Source: Coxiellaceae bacterium (GTDB lineage Bacteria > Pseudomonadota > Gammaproteobacteria > Coxiellales > Coxiellaceae). Taken from it: 34,081 nt of DNA. Within the stretch, counting starts at the first letter, position 1, and every line of letters begins with the position of its first letter. Where the stretch lies: contig WTGG01000027.1 in NCBI GenBank assembly GCA_011523685.1, positions 1 through 34,081 on the forward strand. The letters run 5' to 3'. This document shows positions 1 to 8,513 of this stretch, piece after piece. The notes under the pieces are model-generated. The model was given only the letters and a program-made list of their open reading frames with translations. It was not told the DNA's origin and did no database searches. The translations under genes and the position numbers were made by a program.

Positions 1-55
1 GTAAATCCTCTGTCACTGGAACTTTTGGTAGAATGCGCTTTGGTGCGCAGGCCAT
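1..55 (-). CDS. 5' end of an unidentified gene (partial)
   Basis: An ATG at 55 on the minus strand is preceded by AAGGA at a good distance and opens a frame (begins MACAPKRILPK) that runs off the left edge of the window without a stop. Only 18 codons are visible, too few for any family assignment. The ribosome binding site and the 250 bp of apparently non-coding DNA upstream make a real gene start plausible. Function unknown. Confidence 0.4.
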   Translation of the reverse strand, partial: MACAPKRILPKVPVTEDL

Positions 56-308
56 AAAGTTCCTTTTTTAATGTGAGTGGATTATGAGAGCTGGTGATTA
101 AAATACGATCTCTTATCAAGATATAGAAGTATTAAATCATTGAATACTGACTAATGGTGGTACTCATATTCATTAGACGTCATATCTGTATATTTATGAG
201 AGCGCGCTTCCTATTACTACTCACATTAAACAAGACATTTAATTTTGTTGCTCAACAATACGCCGTCATTTATCAAACAGTTACAAGAGACTTATAAGCG
301 ATAGTTTA

Positions 309-890
309 TTAGGTATAAATAGCCCTGAATGTTAAGTTTATTCGAAGTTGTGTGGCCCGCTTTCTTTTTGGTAAAGCGTGCAACCATTCTTTTATAGTAA
401 CCGGCCCCATGTATAAACCATCGCCATTTCTCAAAGTTAACTTGACAATGTTCTTTTTCTCTTTCACTGACTTAAATAAAAAATCACGTGACTGACCAAG
501 ACTCACTGAAAATATTCCACATGAAGCGTTAATCTCAGGTTCGTTGTCTTGATGGTACCCCATATAATGATTACCATGATGGTAGACATTGATTAGCACC
601 GAATTCAACCCTGGAAATTTTTTGAGAATACGGCTATGTAAAAGACTCACTACTGGAGACCAAGGATGCGGAAGACGTGTAACACCCGAATATCGATACG
701 TACAACCTGCGTCGGCCATCCAAATAGACTCACGAGGAACAGTAATATCCCTACCAAACATCTTGAACGTTTCCTGCTCCAAAGGAAGTGACAACACCTC
801 TGTCATTAAACGCTCAGACAAGTCCGAATCTACGAAATTTGGAAACAAATAACAATCGGGTATTTGTTTCGATACTAAATAATCATTCAT
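309..890 (-). CDS. AlkB-like 2-oxoglutarate/Fe(II) dioxygenase
   Basis: A 193-residue protein of the AlkB family, which repairs alkylated bases (1-methyladenine, 3-methylcytosine) by oxidative demethylation using Fe(II), O2 and 2-oxoglutarate. The full signature is visible: N-V-Y at 101-103, the iron ligands H113-x-D115 and H171, and the 2-oxoglutarate/substrate arginines in R183-x5-R189 (RINLTFR). The SLGQSRDF segment at 130-137 is also typical. Length and the HQDNE motif resemble the short ALKBH2-like bacterial forms more than E. coli AlkB. It lies 22 bp downstream of the cytochrome b561 gene on the same strand and may be co-transcribed with it. AAGG abuts the start codon, so the ribosome binding site is poor, but an in-frame TGA two codons upstream excludes an earlier start. 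Confidence 0.93.
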   Translation of the reverse strand: MNDYLVSKQIPDCYLFPNFVDSDLSERLMTEVLSLPLEQETFKMFGRDITVPRESIWMADAGCTYRYSGVTRLPHPWSPVVSLLHSRILKKFPGLNSVLINVYHHGNHYMGYHQDNEPEINASCGIFSVSLGQSRDFLFKSVKEKKNIVKLTLRNGDGLYMGPVTIKEWLHALPKRKRATQLRINLTFRAIYT

Positions 891-912
891 CCTTCATAAG
901 CCTATTTGAATA

Positions 913-1488
913 TTACTTTTTTATATTCAGGGGAATTTTTCTTGCAATCACTCTCGGCAACATTCTAATCAATGAAGGATCTTTTCTCACCCAATGATGC
1001 CAATAAGCCACAAAAGCGTGAATCATCACTAAAGCCAAAAGTACCCAGCCAGCCCAGTGATGAATGATGGTTGTGACTTTAGCTAAAGGTGCACTCTTTT
1101 GTACAAATGGCATTGAGACTTTAGTAAAGATGATATTGGTCTTATAACCAGCGGCCGTTGACATCATCCAACCTGATACAGGCATAATGACAATCAACAT
1201 TAAAATTAACCAATGACTCGCTCGTATAAAAATAACCTGAAAAGTCGACAAGGAGTCATGCGACTGAGGTAATCGATTAGTCCAACGCCAAATAAGGCGC
1301 ATCATCACCAGTAATAAAATGGCTAGTCCAACAGTTTTATGATTAGAGATCACACCCACACCAACATGCGTATATTTTCTCAACCACCATAAAAGTCCGG
1401 TTATGATCGAAAAATAAATCATGACTGCAATTAACCAATGCAAACATTGCGCCACCGATCCCCATCGTGATTGACTATTAAATATCAT
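913..1488 (-). CDS. Cytochrome b561 (CybB-like diheme membrane protein)
   Basis: A 191-residue integral membrane protein with four predicted helices, matching the prokaryotic cytochrome b561 family (CybB/YodB/YceJ), inner-membrane b-type cytochromes that pass electrons to or from quinone. The expected heme-ligand histidines are present in spacing close to CybB: H17 in QCLHW, H50 in SNHKTVG, H143 in IIHHWAGW and H157 in MIHAF. A TTG seven codons upstream (1509) could extend the frame, but the ATG at 1488 has GGTGG at a normal distance and puts the first helix where family members have it. It is followed by the AlkB-like gene. No periplasmic partner is encoded nearby, so the physiological electron donor cannot be read from context. 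Confidence 0.9.
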   Translation of the reverse strand: MIFNSQSRWGSVAQCLHWLIAVMIYFSIITGLLWWLRKYTHVGVGVISNHKTVGLAILLLVMMRLIWRWTNRLPQSHDSLSTFQVIFIRASHWLILMLIVIMPVSGWMMSTAAGYKTNIIFTKVSMPFVQKSAPLAKVTTIIHHWAGWVLLALVMIHAFVAYWHHWVRKDPSLIRMLPRVIARKIPLNIKK

Positions 1489-1587
1489 TTTATAACCACC
1501 AAACTCCAAGAAAAAACATAGAAAAATTCAATTATAAATACCACCTCAAAAACGAAGTAATCATACACGATAATGCTATGACCATAT

Positions 1588-1893
1588 CTAACCAAAAAAA
1601 ATCCGACAAATGAAGACTGTTGCCATACCTGAAAGCATTGCACTCAACACACTGCGTGTTAATCCAACCATCACTATCGTCATAGCCGCACCAAACCACT
1701 CAACGAATGTACCTGCCAGCAATAGTGGAATTACAATTGAAACCATCAAACAGGCAGGAATATAACCCAACCAAGCCTTCACCAAAGGGCTCATGACAAC
1801 ACGCCCAGCAAGCCAATAACCCGATGATCGCATCAAATACACTACCAAGGCCATGAATGTTAATGTCATATAGGGATTATGAACGACAGACAT
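1588..1893 (-). CDS. azlD: AzlD-family branched-chain amino acid exporter subunit
   Basis: About 101 residues with four hydrophobic helices; the small subunit of AzlCD/YgaZH-type exporters, which expel branched-chain amino acids or analogues. The N-terminal MTLTFMALVVYLMRSSGYW pattern and the VGLTRSVLSAMLSG helix match AzlD proteins. The ATG at 1893 is inside the end of azlC (17 bp overlap) and is preceded by GGAG, so translation is probably coupled; a TTG five codons upstream is less likely. Adjacency to azlC is itself strong evidence because these subunits work as a pair. Confidence 0.88.
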   Translation of the reverse strand: MSVVHNPYMTLTFMALVVYLMRSSGYWLAGRVVMSPLVKAWLGYIPACLMVSIVIPLLLAGTFVEWFGAAMTIVMVGLTRSVLSAMLSGMATVFICRIFFG

Positions 1894-2596
1894 CGCGACA
1901 CGCTCCAACCATACTACCTACTAATGCACCGACTACGATATGCCAACCATCATGTGTCACACATGACACACCTGCTGACACAACACTCGCTACGACTAAT
2001 GGAAAAATATCATTTTTACCACGAAGCATTCCAACCAACATCGCCAAAAAAACCGATAAAAAAGCAAAATCTAAACCATAGCGCTGAGGGTGATGGATGA
2101 AAGGCGCTAAGAACATACCCACTGTTCCACAACAGACCCATGTCACATAAAAAACCACACCCGATGTAAAAAAATAACCAAAAAGAAATTGCTGATTGTG
2201 ATATTGTCTGGATTTAGCCACGGATAATGCCCAATTTTCATCTGCTACAAAAAACAAAGCCAGGTAAACACGCCAACCCGTTAAACCTTGCAACGTATCA
2301 AAAGTTACCATCCCCATCATCACGTATCGCAAGCACACCATAAATGCCAAACTGACAAGAGTTATCGATGGCAAAGGATTTTGAGACCACAGTGGAATAC
2401 TGATCATTTCTAAAGCCCCTGCATAGACTTCAGAATTCATTAACCAAGCCTGCAAAAAAACAAAGCCATGCTGAACCATCAACACACCTATCACAAACGA
2501 AAAACACCCACCGGCTAATGCGATACTAGCACTTTCCTTCAATGCTGCAGTCATACCCGCTCGAAATAGCTTTGAGCAGTCATCGGTTATACTCAT
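1877..2596 (-). CDS. azlC: AzlC-family branched-chain amino acid exporter, large subunit
   Basis: A 239-residue polytopic membrane protein of the AzlC/YgaZ family, the large subunit of branched-chain amino acid exporters. Visible landmarks are the early motif GMTAALKESASIALAGGCFSF, the mid-protein DENWALS and several hydrophobic segments. Length is normal for the family. It overlaps the downstream azlD gene and is first in this minus-strand pair. YgaZH exports valine and methionine in E. coli; the substrate here is inferred from family only. No Lrp-like regulator lies next to it. Confidence 0.92.
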   Translation of the reverse strand: MSITDDCSKLFRAGMTAALKESASIALAGGCFSFVIGVLMVQHGFVFLQAWLMNSEVYAGALEMISIPLWSQNPLPSITLVSLAFMVCLRYVMMGMVTFDTLQGLTGWRVYLALFFVADENWALSVAKSRQYHNQQFLFGYFFTSGVVFYVTWVCCGTVGMFLAPFIHHPQRYGLDFAFLSVFLAMLVGMLRGKNDIFPLVVASVVSAGVSCVTHDGWHIVVGALVGSMVGACRDVCRS

Positions 2597-2661
2597 ATTC
2601 GGTCTCTAGTTATCATATTATTTCTGAATCTGAACTAGGTACGAATAGCCAAAGACCATAC

Positions 2662-4596
2662 TCAATCTTCACCATAAATTTTAGAAATCATCTGCTTCAA
2701 ACTATCATCTGATGGATCTTCTTGAGAAGGTTCTGTTTTTGTGGGCTTTTTCGGATCTTCTTGATTCAATTTCAACTGTGACATTTGCTTTTCAATATCA
2801 CCACCGGCTTGATCAGTACTACCTAATAAATCATCAACAGTGAGAGAACTTACATCACTACTCTCTGAAGTTGATAATGATACACCCCCAGTTTGATAGG
2901 AAAGGTTCAAGCGAATAGGGACTAATAGCCCCTGTCCCGGTGTGACCGTAGAAGAAGTTAAACTATTAATAGTTTTAAGAAATGATTCAGTAGTATGATA
3001 ATCTTTCGCAATCGTCGCTAAAGACTCTTTACTATGAACTTCATGGTATTGCCAACTAACCTGTTTTTTACCGTCTAAGGATTTTAAATTAGCTTGAAAA
3101 GTAGAAACACTAGCTTTTGGTAATAACAGATTAAATGCACCTGTTGGACTCGTTGCCCAACGGCGCATACCAGGATTAAGGCTTCGTATTTGATTAATGG
3201 AAACACCCGATAATTTAGAAATCTCACCTAAATCCATTTGTCCACGCAAGGTCACTACTTTGAAATAAGGCTCGTCAGCAATCTCCGGAAGCTTAACACC
3301 CAGCTTTTTCGCATCTTTCACAATTTGTGCAATAGCGATTAAGCGTGGCACATACTGACGTGTCTCTTTAGGTAACTGTAAACTCCAAAAATTACTAGAA
3401 CGACCGGTTTTATCAGCGAGCTTAATAGCCTTTCTCACAGTACCAACACCGGAATTATAGGCAGCCGCAGCTAACATCCAATCACCTAATGACCGATGCA
3501 ACACATTTAAATAAGAGAGTGCCGCACGTGTGGAGATAAGAATGTCACGACGCTGATCATACCACCAATCAATACTTAACCCATAATCACCCGCTGCAGT
3601 AGCTGGCATCATTTGCCATAAGCCCGTAGCTCCAACACGAGAATATGCGAATGGATCATAACCACTCTCGATCACAGGCAATAAAGCAAACTCAGAGGGC
3701 AGTTTATTTTTCTTCACTTGCTGGTATACATAGCCAATGTATGGGGTTGCATTACGCAACATACTTTCCAGTGATTTAGGGTTACGCAAGAAAGCTGCCT
3801 TTTCTTTTTGGACCTGTGTATTCCGCGCATAATCATTAAATTGATACCCATTAATAATACTCTCCCACACTGACTTCTGAATAGGGCCAGTTTCGGGTGA
3901 TGAAAATACATCTTGAGAGCTCGAGCCCGGACCTGTATCAGATAAGTCACTTGATGATGCTTGTGAGAATGCAGGAACTTCACTGGAAGAGGTTGATGGT
4001 GAATCTACCGGCGGTGACGCTGATGTCGATGTCGATTGAGCGGATTGACTGGAATGCGTTCCACTTCCAGCCAGTGGTGGTGGCGCAGGGAGTCCATCCA
4101 TCGAGTGATAGCCACCCGTGTTATAGACAGGGTTGTACTTTCCATAAAGCACACGAATTTTGTTTCGATAGGGTGACAATGCTAATGACCGACTACTGAC
4201 ATAAGCAATGACCCCTTTATATTGTGACGTTAATTTAATCGCAGCTTTGTCATTTGCCACAGTCGATGGTTGCGTAACCTCTCCCCCAAAAACTTGAGAA
4301 GACCAATAACGATTCACTTGACGAGGAGTCCATTGAAAAATAGTGCTATAAAAATAACTATAGATTGACGAACTTGCAGGTTGATTGTAGCCACGTACAA
4401 CTTGACCATCGACTTTATTGGTTTTACCCAAAAAAATAGACCGAATTTGCCCCAAAGACAACTGCTTTATTGGACTTTTATCATTTCCAATAATAATAAG
4501 GTTATTATTGGAAGCTAGCACGTTACCCTGCAGCCCAAGGATGAACCAGAGAGCAATAACCAGCCAATAATGAATTATTTTTTTAGAATATTGCAT
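2662..4596 (-). CDS. Fusion: periplasmic-binding-like domain + MltD-like lytic transglycosylase + LysM
   Basis: A 644-residue secreted protein, numbered from the ATG at 4596. A signal peptide (1-28) is followed by a PstS-like periplasmic-binding fragment (about 32-155; motifs LSLGQIRSIFLGK and GVIAYVSS), a Ser/Thr/Pro-rich linker (about 165-240), an SLT lytic transglycosylase domain (about 285-400) with catalytic Glu310 in VIESGYDPFA, then GLWQMMPATA and AAAYNSGVG, and one or two LysM-like segments. The transglycosylase/LysM part resembles MltD, which cleaves the MurNAc-GlcNAc bond to give 1,6-anhydro-muropeptides. The binding-like domain is not part of normal MltD. An in-frame ATG at 4665 would overlap the porin gene by 83 bp; 4596 overlaps by only 14 bp and starts directly with the signal peptide. 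The acidic, Lys-rich C-terminal tail is probably disordered. Confidence 0.88.
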   Translation of the reverse strand: MQYSKKIIHYWLVIALWFILGLQGNVLASNNNLIIIGNDKSPIKQLSLGQIRSIFLGKTNKVDGQVVRGYNQPASSSIYSYFYSTIFQWTPRQVNRYWSSQVFGGEVTQPSTVANDKAAIKLTSQYKGVIAYVSSRSLALSPYRNKIRVLYGKYNPVYNTGGYHSMDGLPAPPPLAGSGTHSSQSAQSTSTSASPPVDSPSTSSSEVPAFSQASSSDLSDTGPGSSSQDVFSSPETGPIQKSVWESIINGYQFNDYARNTQVQKEKAAFLRNPKSLESMLRNATPYIGYVYQQVKKNKLPSEFALLPVIESGYDPFAYSRVGATGLWQMMPATAAGDYGLSIDWWYDQRRDILISTRAALSYLNVLHRSLGDWMLAAAAYNSGVGTVRKAIKLADKTGRSSNFWSLQLPKETRQYVPRLIAIAQIVKDAKKLGVKLPEIADEPYFKVVTLRGQMDLGEISKLSGVSINQIRSLNPGMRRWATSPTGAFNLLLPKASVSTFQANLKSLDGKKQVSWQYHEVHSKESLATIAKDYHTTESFLKTINSLTSSTVTPGQGLLVPIRLNLSYQTGGVSLSTSESSDVSSLTVDDLLGSTDQAGGDIEKQMSQLKLNQEDPKKPTKTEPSQEDPSDDSLKQMISKIYGED

Positions 4597-5809
4597 CCAC
4601 ACCAAAACCATACAGCCATACGTTAGACTTGCCAGGATCCGAATTAAACATTCCATTCGTACCATCTAACAAGTGCACATCTCCAACACTTGCCTTTAAA
4701 TCAATATTATCTGTTAGATAATAAGCTAGAGAAAATGTATATGACTCTTGCGCCTCAGGAGCCTCATCAGAGCCTGTTAATTCATCTTGATTATCCGTTT
4801 TAAGATGCGCATAGGTCAACGTCGGTAAAAACTTCTCTAGCTGATACCCAATGGTGCCGTAAAAACCCGTTAACTCAGCCACACCCTCAGGTACATCACG
4901 ATGAGCATATTCCCCGGATAACAGTATATTTTTCACATTAAATTTTGCCCCAAAGCTATAAAATGAAGTATCTCCGTCATTAATAGTAGCCGTGCTTGAA
5001 CCATCCGGCGTAGCCGTTAATTCTAAGTGTGAATAGGAGCCATGGAACACCATATCACCGTTACTGAATGTCACAGAAGTACCGACTAAATTATTTTCAT
5101 CATAGTCAGTGAGCTGCTCTGCACCAGACACGGTGACAACATCATATTGAGAGGTATCTTGGCCGTAAAAAGGCTGTGCTTGTAGCGTCCAACCAGATGA
5201 TCCAATAGAGCGTTGGTAAATCGAGCTGATACCGTTCATGTTATAGAAAGGAACAATACGATACACTTCATTCGGTAAAAATGAATACGGGTAAGAATAA
5301 CCCACTTGAACCGTATCAGAATACATAAATAACGGGAGGCGCATTCGGCCTAGATTAACCTTAACATTACTAGCAGGCTGATACTGGACAAAAGCCCAAG
5401 TAGAGTCAACGTCATAGGCTGTATTACCATTGGTGTTATCTCCGGAAGCAACAAACTGCCCTACCGCATTAAACTGATCGCTTAATTTTGCAGTCAATTG
5501 CAAGCCAATTAAAGTACTAGCGCCAAAAGACGGATTATTAGTCACTTCACCGCGCTCTGGAATATTATAGTCAACATCACTACTCGCATCTGTCACCAAC
5601 ATGCCAGCAGATAAAAAACCATTCAGTTGAAAACGATCACTATCACCTAAAGCAATACCTTGCGAACCTGTATTCGCTGAACTGGAATCTGGTAGTGCTG
5701 GCAAATCAGATGCTGCCTCACCAGAATCCGCAGCCATAACCATCAGCGGCATACACACACACGCCACCACACTCATTAATCCTAAAGATGATTGCTTGAA
5801 ACCTATCAT
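4583..5809 (-). CDS. Putative outer-membrane porin (beta-barrel)
   Basis: A 408-residue protein with a signal peptide (about 1-26, ending VMAADS) followed by alternating amphipathic strands and a C-terminal aromatic residue (GFGVDAIF), as expected for a BAM-assembled outer-membrane barrel. The YQPASNVKVNLGRMRLPLF segment recalls DcaP-like and other putative porins of about 400 residues. The start at 5809 has AGGGATG upstream; the longer frame to 5881 would place 24 basic residues before the signal sequence and is rejected. The downstream fusion gene starts 14 bp before this stop, implying translational coupling. Substrate cannot be read from sequence; small PstS-like proteins beside putative porins are a known arrangement in other gammaproteobacteria, and here that partner appears as a domain of the next gene. 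Confidence 0.82.
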   Translation of the reverse strand: MIGFKQSSLGLMSVVACVCMPLMVMAADSGEAASDLPALPDSSSANTGSQGIALGDSDRFQLNGFLSAGMLVTDASSDVDYNIPERGEVTNNPSFGASTLIGLQLTAKLSDQFNAVGQFVASGDNTNGNTAYDVDSTWAFVQYQPASNVKVNLGRMRLPLFMYSDTVQVGYSYPYSFLPNEVYRIVPFYNMNGISSIYQRSIGSSGWTLQAQPFYGQDTSQYDVVTVSGAEQLTDYDENNLVGTSVTFSNGDMVFHGSYSHLELTATPDGSSTATINDGDTSFYSFGAKFNVKNILLSGEYAHRDVPEGVAELTGFYGTIGYQLEKFLPTLTYAHLKTDNQDELTGSDEAPEAQESYTFSLAYYLTDNIDLKASVGDVHLLDGTNGMFNSDPGKSNVWLYGFGVDAIF

Positions 5810-6011
5810 AATTACATCCCTATATCTTCTTTTATAAATCAAAAAACATTTAGAATCCTTTAAAAAAGAGAACCTTACCATAGTCTCTAACTAGCTACAA
5901 TCCGATAAAGATAAAGCATGACCACACTTCATGCTTTGATCGAAAATAAATCAAGCAATAATTTTAAGATCATCTCAAACATGCAGAACCTATGAAAATA
6001 GGTACTGATAC

Positions 6012-6042
6012 TTGCATTTAACTCATAGAAACACCATATACT
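6012..6042 (+). promoter_or_regulatory. Possible sigma70-type promoter for the small membrane protein
   Basis: TTGCAT at 6012-6017 and TATACT at 6037-6042 are separated by 19 bp, slightly long, about 48 bp upstream of the start at 6090. The -10 box is good and the -35 fair. It is the only candidate in this 200-bp gap. Confidence 0.35.
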
Positions 6043-6089
6043 ATAAAAGGGATCATGAATAAGCATTCACTGACTAGGAGAATCACAAC

Positions 6090-6329
6090 ATGCAAAAACC
6101 AACCTCTCATAATCCACTCATCACCTTATTAAGCATGATGATTTTAGCTGGCTTAGCCGTTATCGGCTTTATAGCGTTATCTTACATACTAATAGCAATA
6201 GCCACCATTGGTTTAATCATGTTCATTATTGGCTTTGCACGCACACAGTGGATTAAGCGCTTCGGCGGAAAAACGACTCTACACACGCAACCCAAATCAG
6301 GTCGCGTGATTGATCATGACGAGGATTAA
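6090..6329 (+). CDS. Small two-helix membrane protein, unknown function
   Basis: A 79-residue protein with a short polar N-terminus, two closely spaced hydrophobic segments (about 12-32 and 34-49) and a basic then acidic C-terminal tail ending HDED. A clear AGGAG precedes the ATG. I recognise no family. It is convergent with ald and their stop codons overlap within 4 bp, so the two transcripts must share a 3' boundary. The strong ribosome binding site and a possible promoter upstream argue that it is expressed. Confidence 0.7.
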   Translation: MQKPTSHNPLITLLSMMILAGLAVIGFIALSYILIAIATIGLIMFIIGFARTQWIKRFGGKTTLHTQPKSGRVIDHDED

Positions 6330-7429
6330 ACTAACTCGGTAAAAGATAAGCCTAAATCAGCAGCCACACCTTCATGTGTAACGGCTCCTTGACAGACATT
6401 CAAGCCATTTTTCAAATGTGAGTCTAACGCAACTGCCTGACGCCAGCCTTGGTTAGCCAACTTCATAACAAAAGGCAAAGTCACGTTATTTAGCGCCAAT
6501 GTAGATGTTCGTGGCACAGCGCCTGGCATATTAGTCACACAATAATGAACCACCCCATCCACAACATACGTTGAGTCTGTATGAGAAGTTGGTCGACTGG
6601 TTTCAAAGCACCCTCCCTGATCAATCGCCACATCAACCATCACTGAACCAGGTCGCATATCACTCAGCCACTGACGCGGCACCAAACTAGGCGCAGCCTT
6701 GCCAGGAATTAACACAGCACCAATCACCAAATCAGCACCTTTAACGTATTTTTCAAGATTAGCTCGACTTGCATAAGCTGTATTTAATCGACCGCCAAAT
6801 TGGAAATCTAATTCTTCCAAACGATGATGAGAGGTATCCAATACTGTAACATTAGCTTCTTTACCCATAGCCATACGAATAGCATTGGTACCAACAACAC
6901 CGCCACCGATAACTACAACTTTTCCAGCAGAAACACCTGGCACTCCTCCTAATAACACACCAGAACCACCATTATATTTTAGTAAGCACTGAGATCCGAC
7001 TTGAACCGATAAGCGACCAGCCACCTGACTCATTGGTGTTAATAGCGGCAGAGAATGACGATGATCAGTAACGGTTTCATACGCAATCGCAACACAACCA
7101 GAATCCATCAGAGCTTGAGTTTGAGGTAAATCTGCTGCCAGATGAAGGTATGTAAAGATGATCTGATCTTTTTGAATCAAGCTATACTCTGATGCTTGCG
7201 GCTCTTTGACTTTAACAATCAGCTCTGCTTCTGAATACACCGCCTCAGCAGAAGGCATGACCGTCACACCAGCCGCCTCATAGTCCGCATCACTAAAACC
7301 AATACCCAGGCCAGCATCTTTTTCCACAACCACAGTGTGACCATGAGCCACTAATTCATGAGCACTAAAGGGAGTCAAGCCCACACGATACTCTTCATTT
7401 TTAATTTCTTTAGGAATACCAATGATCAT
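6326..7429 (-). CDS. ald: Alanine dehydrogenase
   Basis: A 367-residue protein matching NAD-dependent L-alanine dehydrogenase along its whole length. It interconverts L-alanine and pyruvate plus ammonia in the cytoplasm. The start MIIGIPKEIKNEEYRV, the catalytic set R15, K75 (VKVKEP) and H96 (TYLHLA), the Rossmann glycine motif VVVIGGGVVG, and MVDVAIDQGG and TNMPGAVPRTS are all present. GGAG lies 9 bp before the ATG. The gene stands alone and converges on the small membrane protein gene. With the amino acid permeases and the AzlCD exporter in this window it fits an organism that relies on amino acids as carbon and nitrogen sources. Confidence 0.97.
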   Translation of the reverse strand: MIIGIPKEIKNEEYRVGLTPFSAHELVAHGHTVVVEKDAGLGIGFSDADYEAAGVTVMPSAEAVYSEAELIVKVKEPQASEYSLIQKDQIIFTYLHLAADLPQTQALMDSGCVAIAYETVTDHRHSLPLLTPMSQVAGRLSVQVGSQCLLKYNGGSGVLLGGVPGVSAGKVVVIGGGVVGTNAIRMAMGKEANVTVLDTSHHRLEELDFQFGGRLNTAYASRANLEKYVKGADLVIGAVLIPGKAAPSLVPRQWLSDMRPGSVMVDVAIDQGGCFETSRPTSHTDSTYVVDGVVHYCVTNMPGAVPRTSTLALNNVTLPFVMKLANQGWRQAVALDSHLKNGLNVCQGAVTHEGVAADLGLSFTELV

Positions 7430-7490
7430 TCACATCACTCCGCATCAAATAAACAAAACGATGGACACCTTAACAAAAAAATCACCCATG

Positions 7491-8513
7491 TCAATCGACA
7501 GAGCACTTAAAAATACACGCATCAGGCACATACCGAGCAAGCTGGTCATGCACCCAACCTAACATCCCCTGTTCTTTAGCTTTTGAATAAGACATCACTT
7601 TTCGATCGGCTTCTAATGGGTGCGCTAACAACCTATCACTAGGGTACATAGCAACAATCTTTTGATACATTTTTTCGGGAAATCGCAGCAACCCCGTGCT
7701 CACAGAATGAATACCCTTAGGCTCAACCATAGCAAATACTTGAGAAAATAACTCTGCATACAATGATTCAAAATTATCACAATAAATCAGCGGATCAAAA
7801 CGCAAGCCAATACGCCAACCAGCCAATTGCAATTGCCGCATAGCATTTAACCGTTGCGTTAACGGAGGCACTCGGTGCTCAACCTGCTGAGAAATATCAT
7901 GGGGCGTCAAACTAAAGGCAACAACAGCGTTAGGGATGGGATCTTGATTGAGCAATGCAGTCACCTTAGCACTTTTAGTGCGCAATTCTAATAAAGCACG
8001 CGGCTGATCACGAAAGAATGGAACAAAGTGTTCGACAAATTGCGTTCGACTATTAAACGCTAACGAATCAGCATCATACCCTGAAAAAAACGTTACGGTC
8101 TCACCAGGGTGGCTAGTTAATACGTTCGCAATATCCTGCTGGAAGTCTTCGTAGTTAATGAATAATACATAATGTGCACTTTGATACATGCCTTGTAAAA
8201 AACAATATCGACAATCGTAAGGGCAGTTCAGAAGATGTGAAAAATAGTAATTGTGTTGGCCACCAATACCAAACCCCGGAGGCGTAGGCAACACACGCGA
8301 ACCCGGCTTCTCAGCAATAATCAACGCTGGATGTTGCTTTTGCATTTTAAAACTTTGTGCTTTTCGATTAAAAATCTCACGGTAATGCTCACACTGAATC
8401 ACTGTTTTTTCATGACCCAAACGCTTTATGAGATCTTGCGTTCTTGGGTGATGGTAAATACGTTGCTCTACATATATGACTTGCATAGTTTTACCCAAAC
8501 TGATAAGAGGCAT
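7491..8513 (-). CDS. Spore-photoproduct-lyase-like (SPL family) radical SAM protein
   Basis: A 340-residue protein, close to the length of Bacillus SplB. The radical SAM cluster motif C97-x3-C101-x2-C104 is in NCPYDCRYCFLQ; GGQHNYYFSHLLNCPYD and LLELRTKSAKV are SPL-family signatures. True SPL repairs the spore photoproduct thymine dimer, but this is a non-sporulating lineage and the cysteine that acts as hydrogen donor in SplB (about 50 residues after the first cluster Cys) has no counterpart here: there is no Cys between 105 and about 240. A different reaction or substrate is likely. The ATG at 8513 has a near-perfect AGGAGG 8 bp upstream, inside the preceding gene, so it is preferred over an internal ATG at 8486. 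It is last in a four-gene operon. Confidence 0.85.
   Translation of the reverse strand: MPLISLGKTMQVIYVEQRIYHHPRTQDLIKRLGHEKTVIQCEHYREIFNRKAQSFKMQKQHPALIIAEKPGSRVLPTPPGFGIGGQHNYYFSHLLNCPYDCRYCFLQGMYQSAHYVLFINYEDFQQDIANVLTSHPGETVTFFSGYDADSLAFNSRTQFVEHFVPFFRDQPRALLELRTKSAKVTALLNQDPIPNAVVAFSLTPHDISQQVEHRVPPLTQRLNAMRQLQLAGWRIGLRFDPLIYCDNFESLYAELFSQVFAMVEPKGIHSVSTGLLRFPEKMYQKIVAMYPSDRLLAHPLEADRKVMSYSKAKEQGMLGWVHDQLARYVPDACIFKCSVD

Noticed and set aside
3714-4199. ORFs on both strands within the Ser-rich linker of the transglycosylase fusion
   Set aside because: Low-complexity linker codons create open frames in other phases; no ribosome binding sites, and residue patterns are not protein-like.
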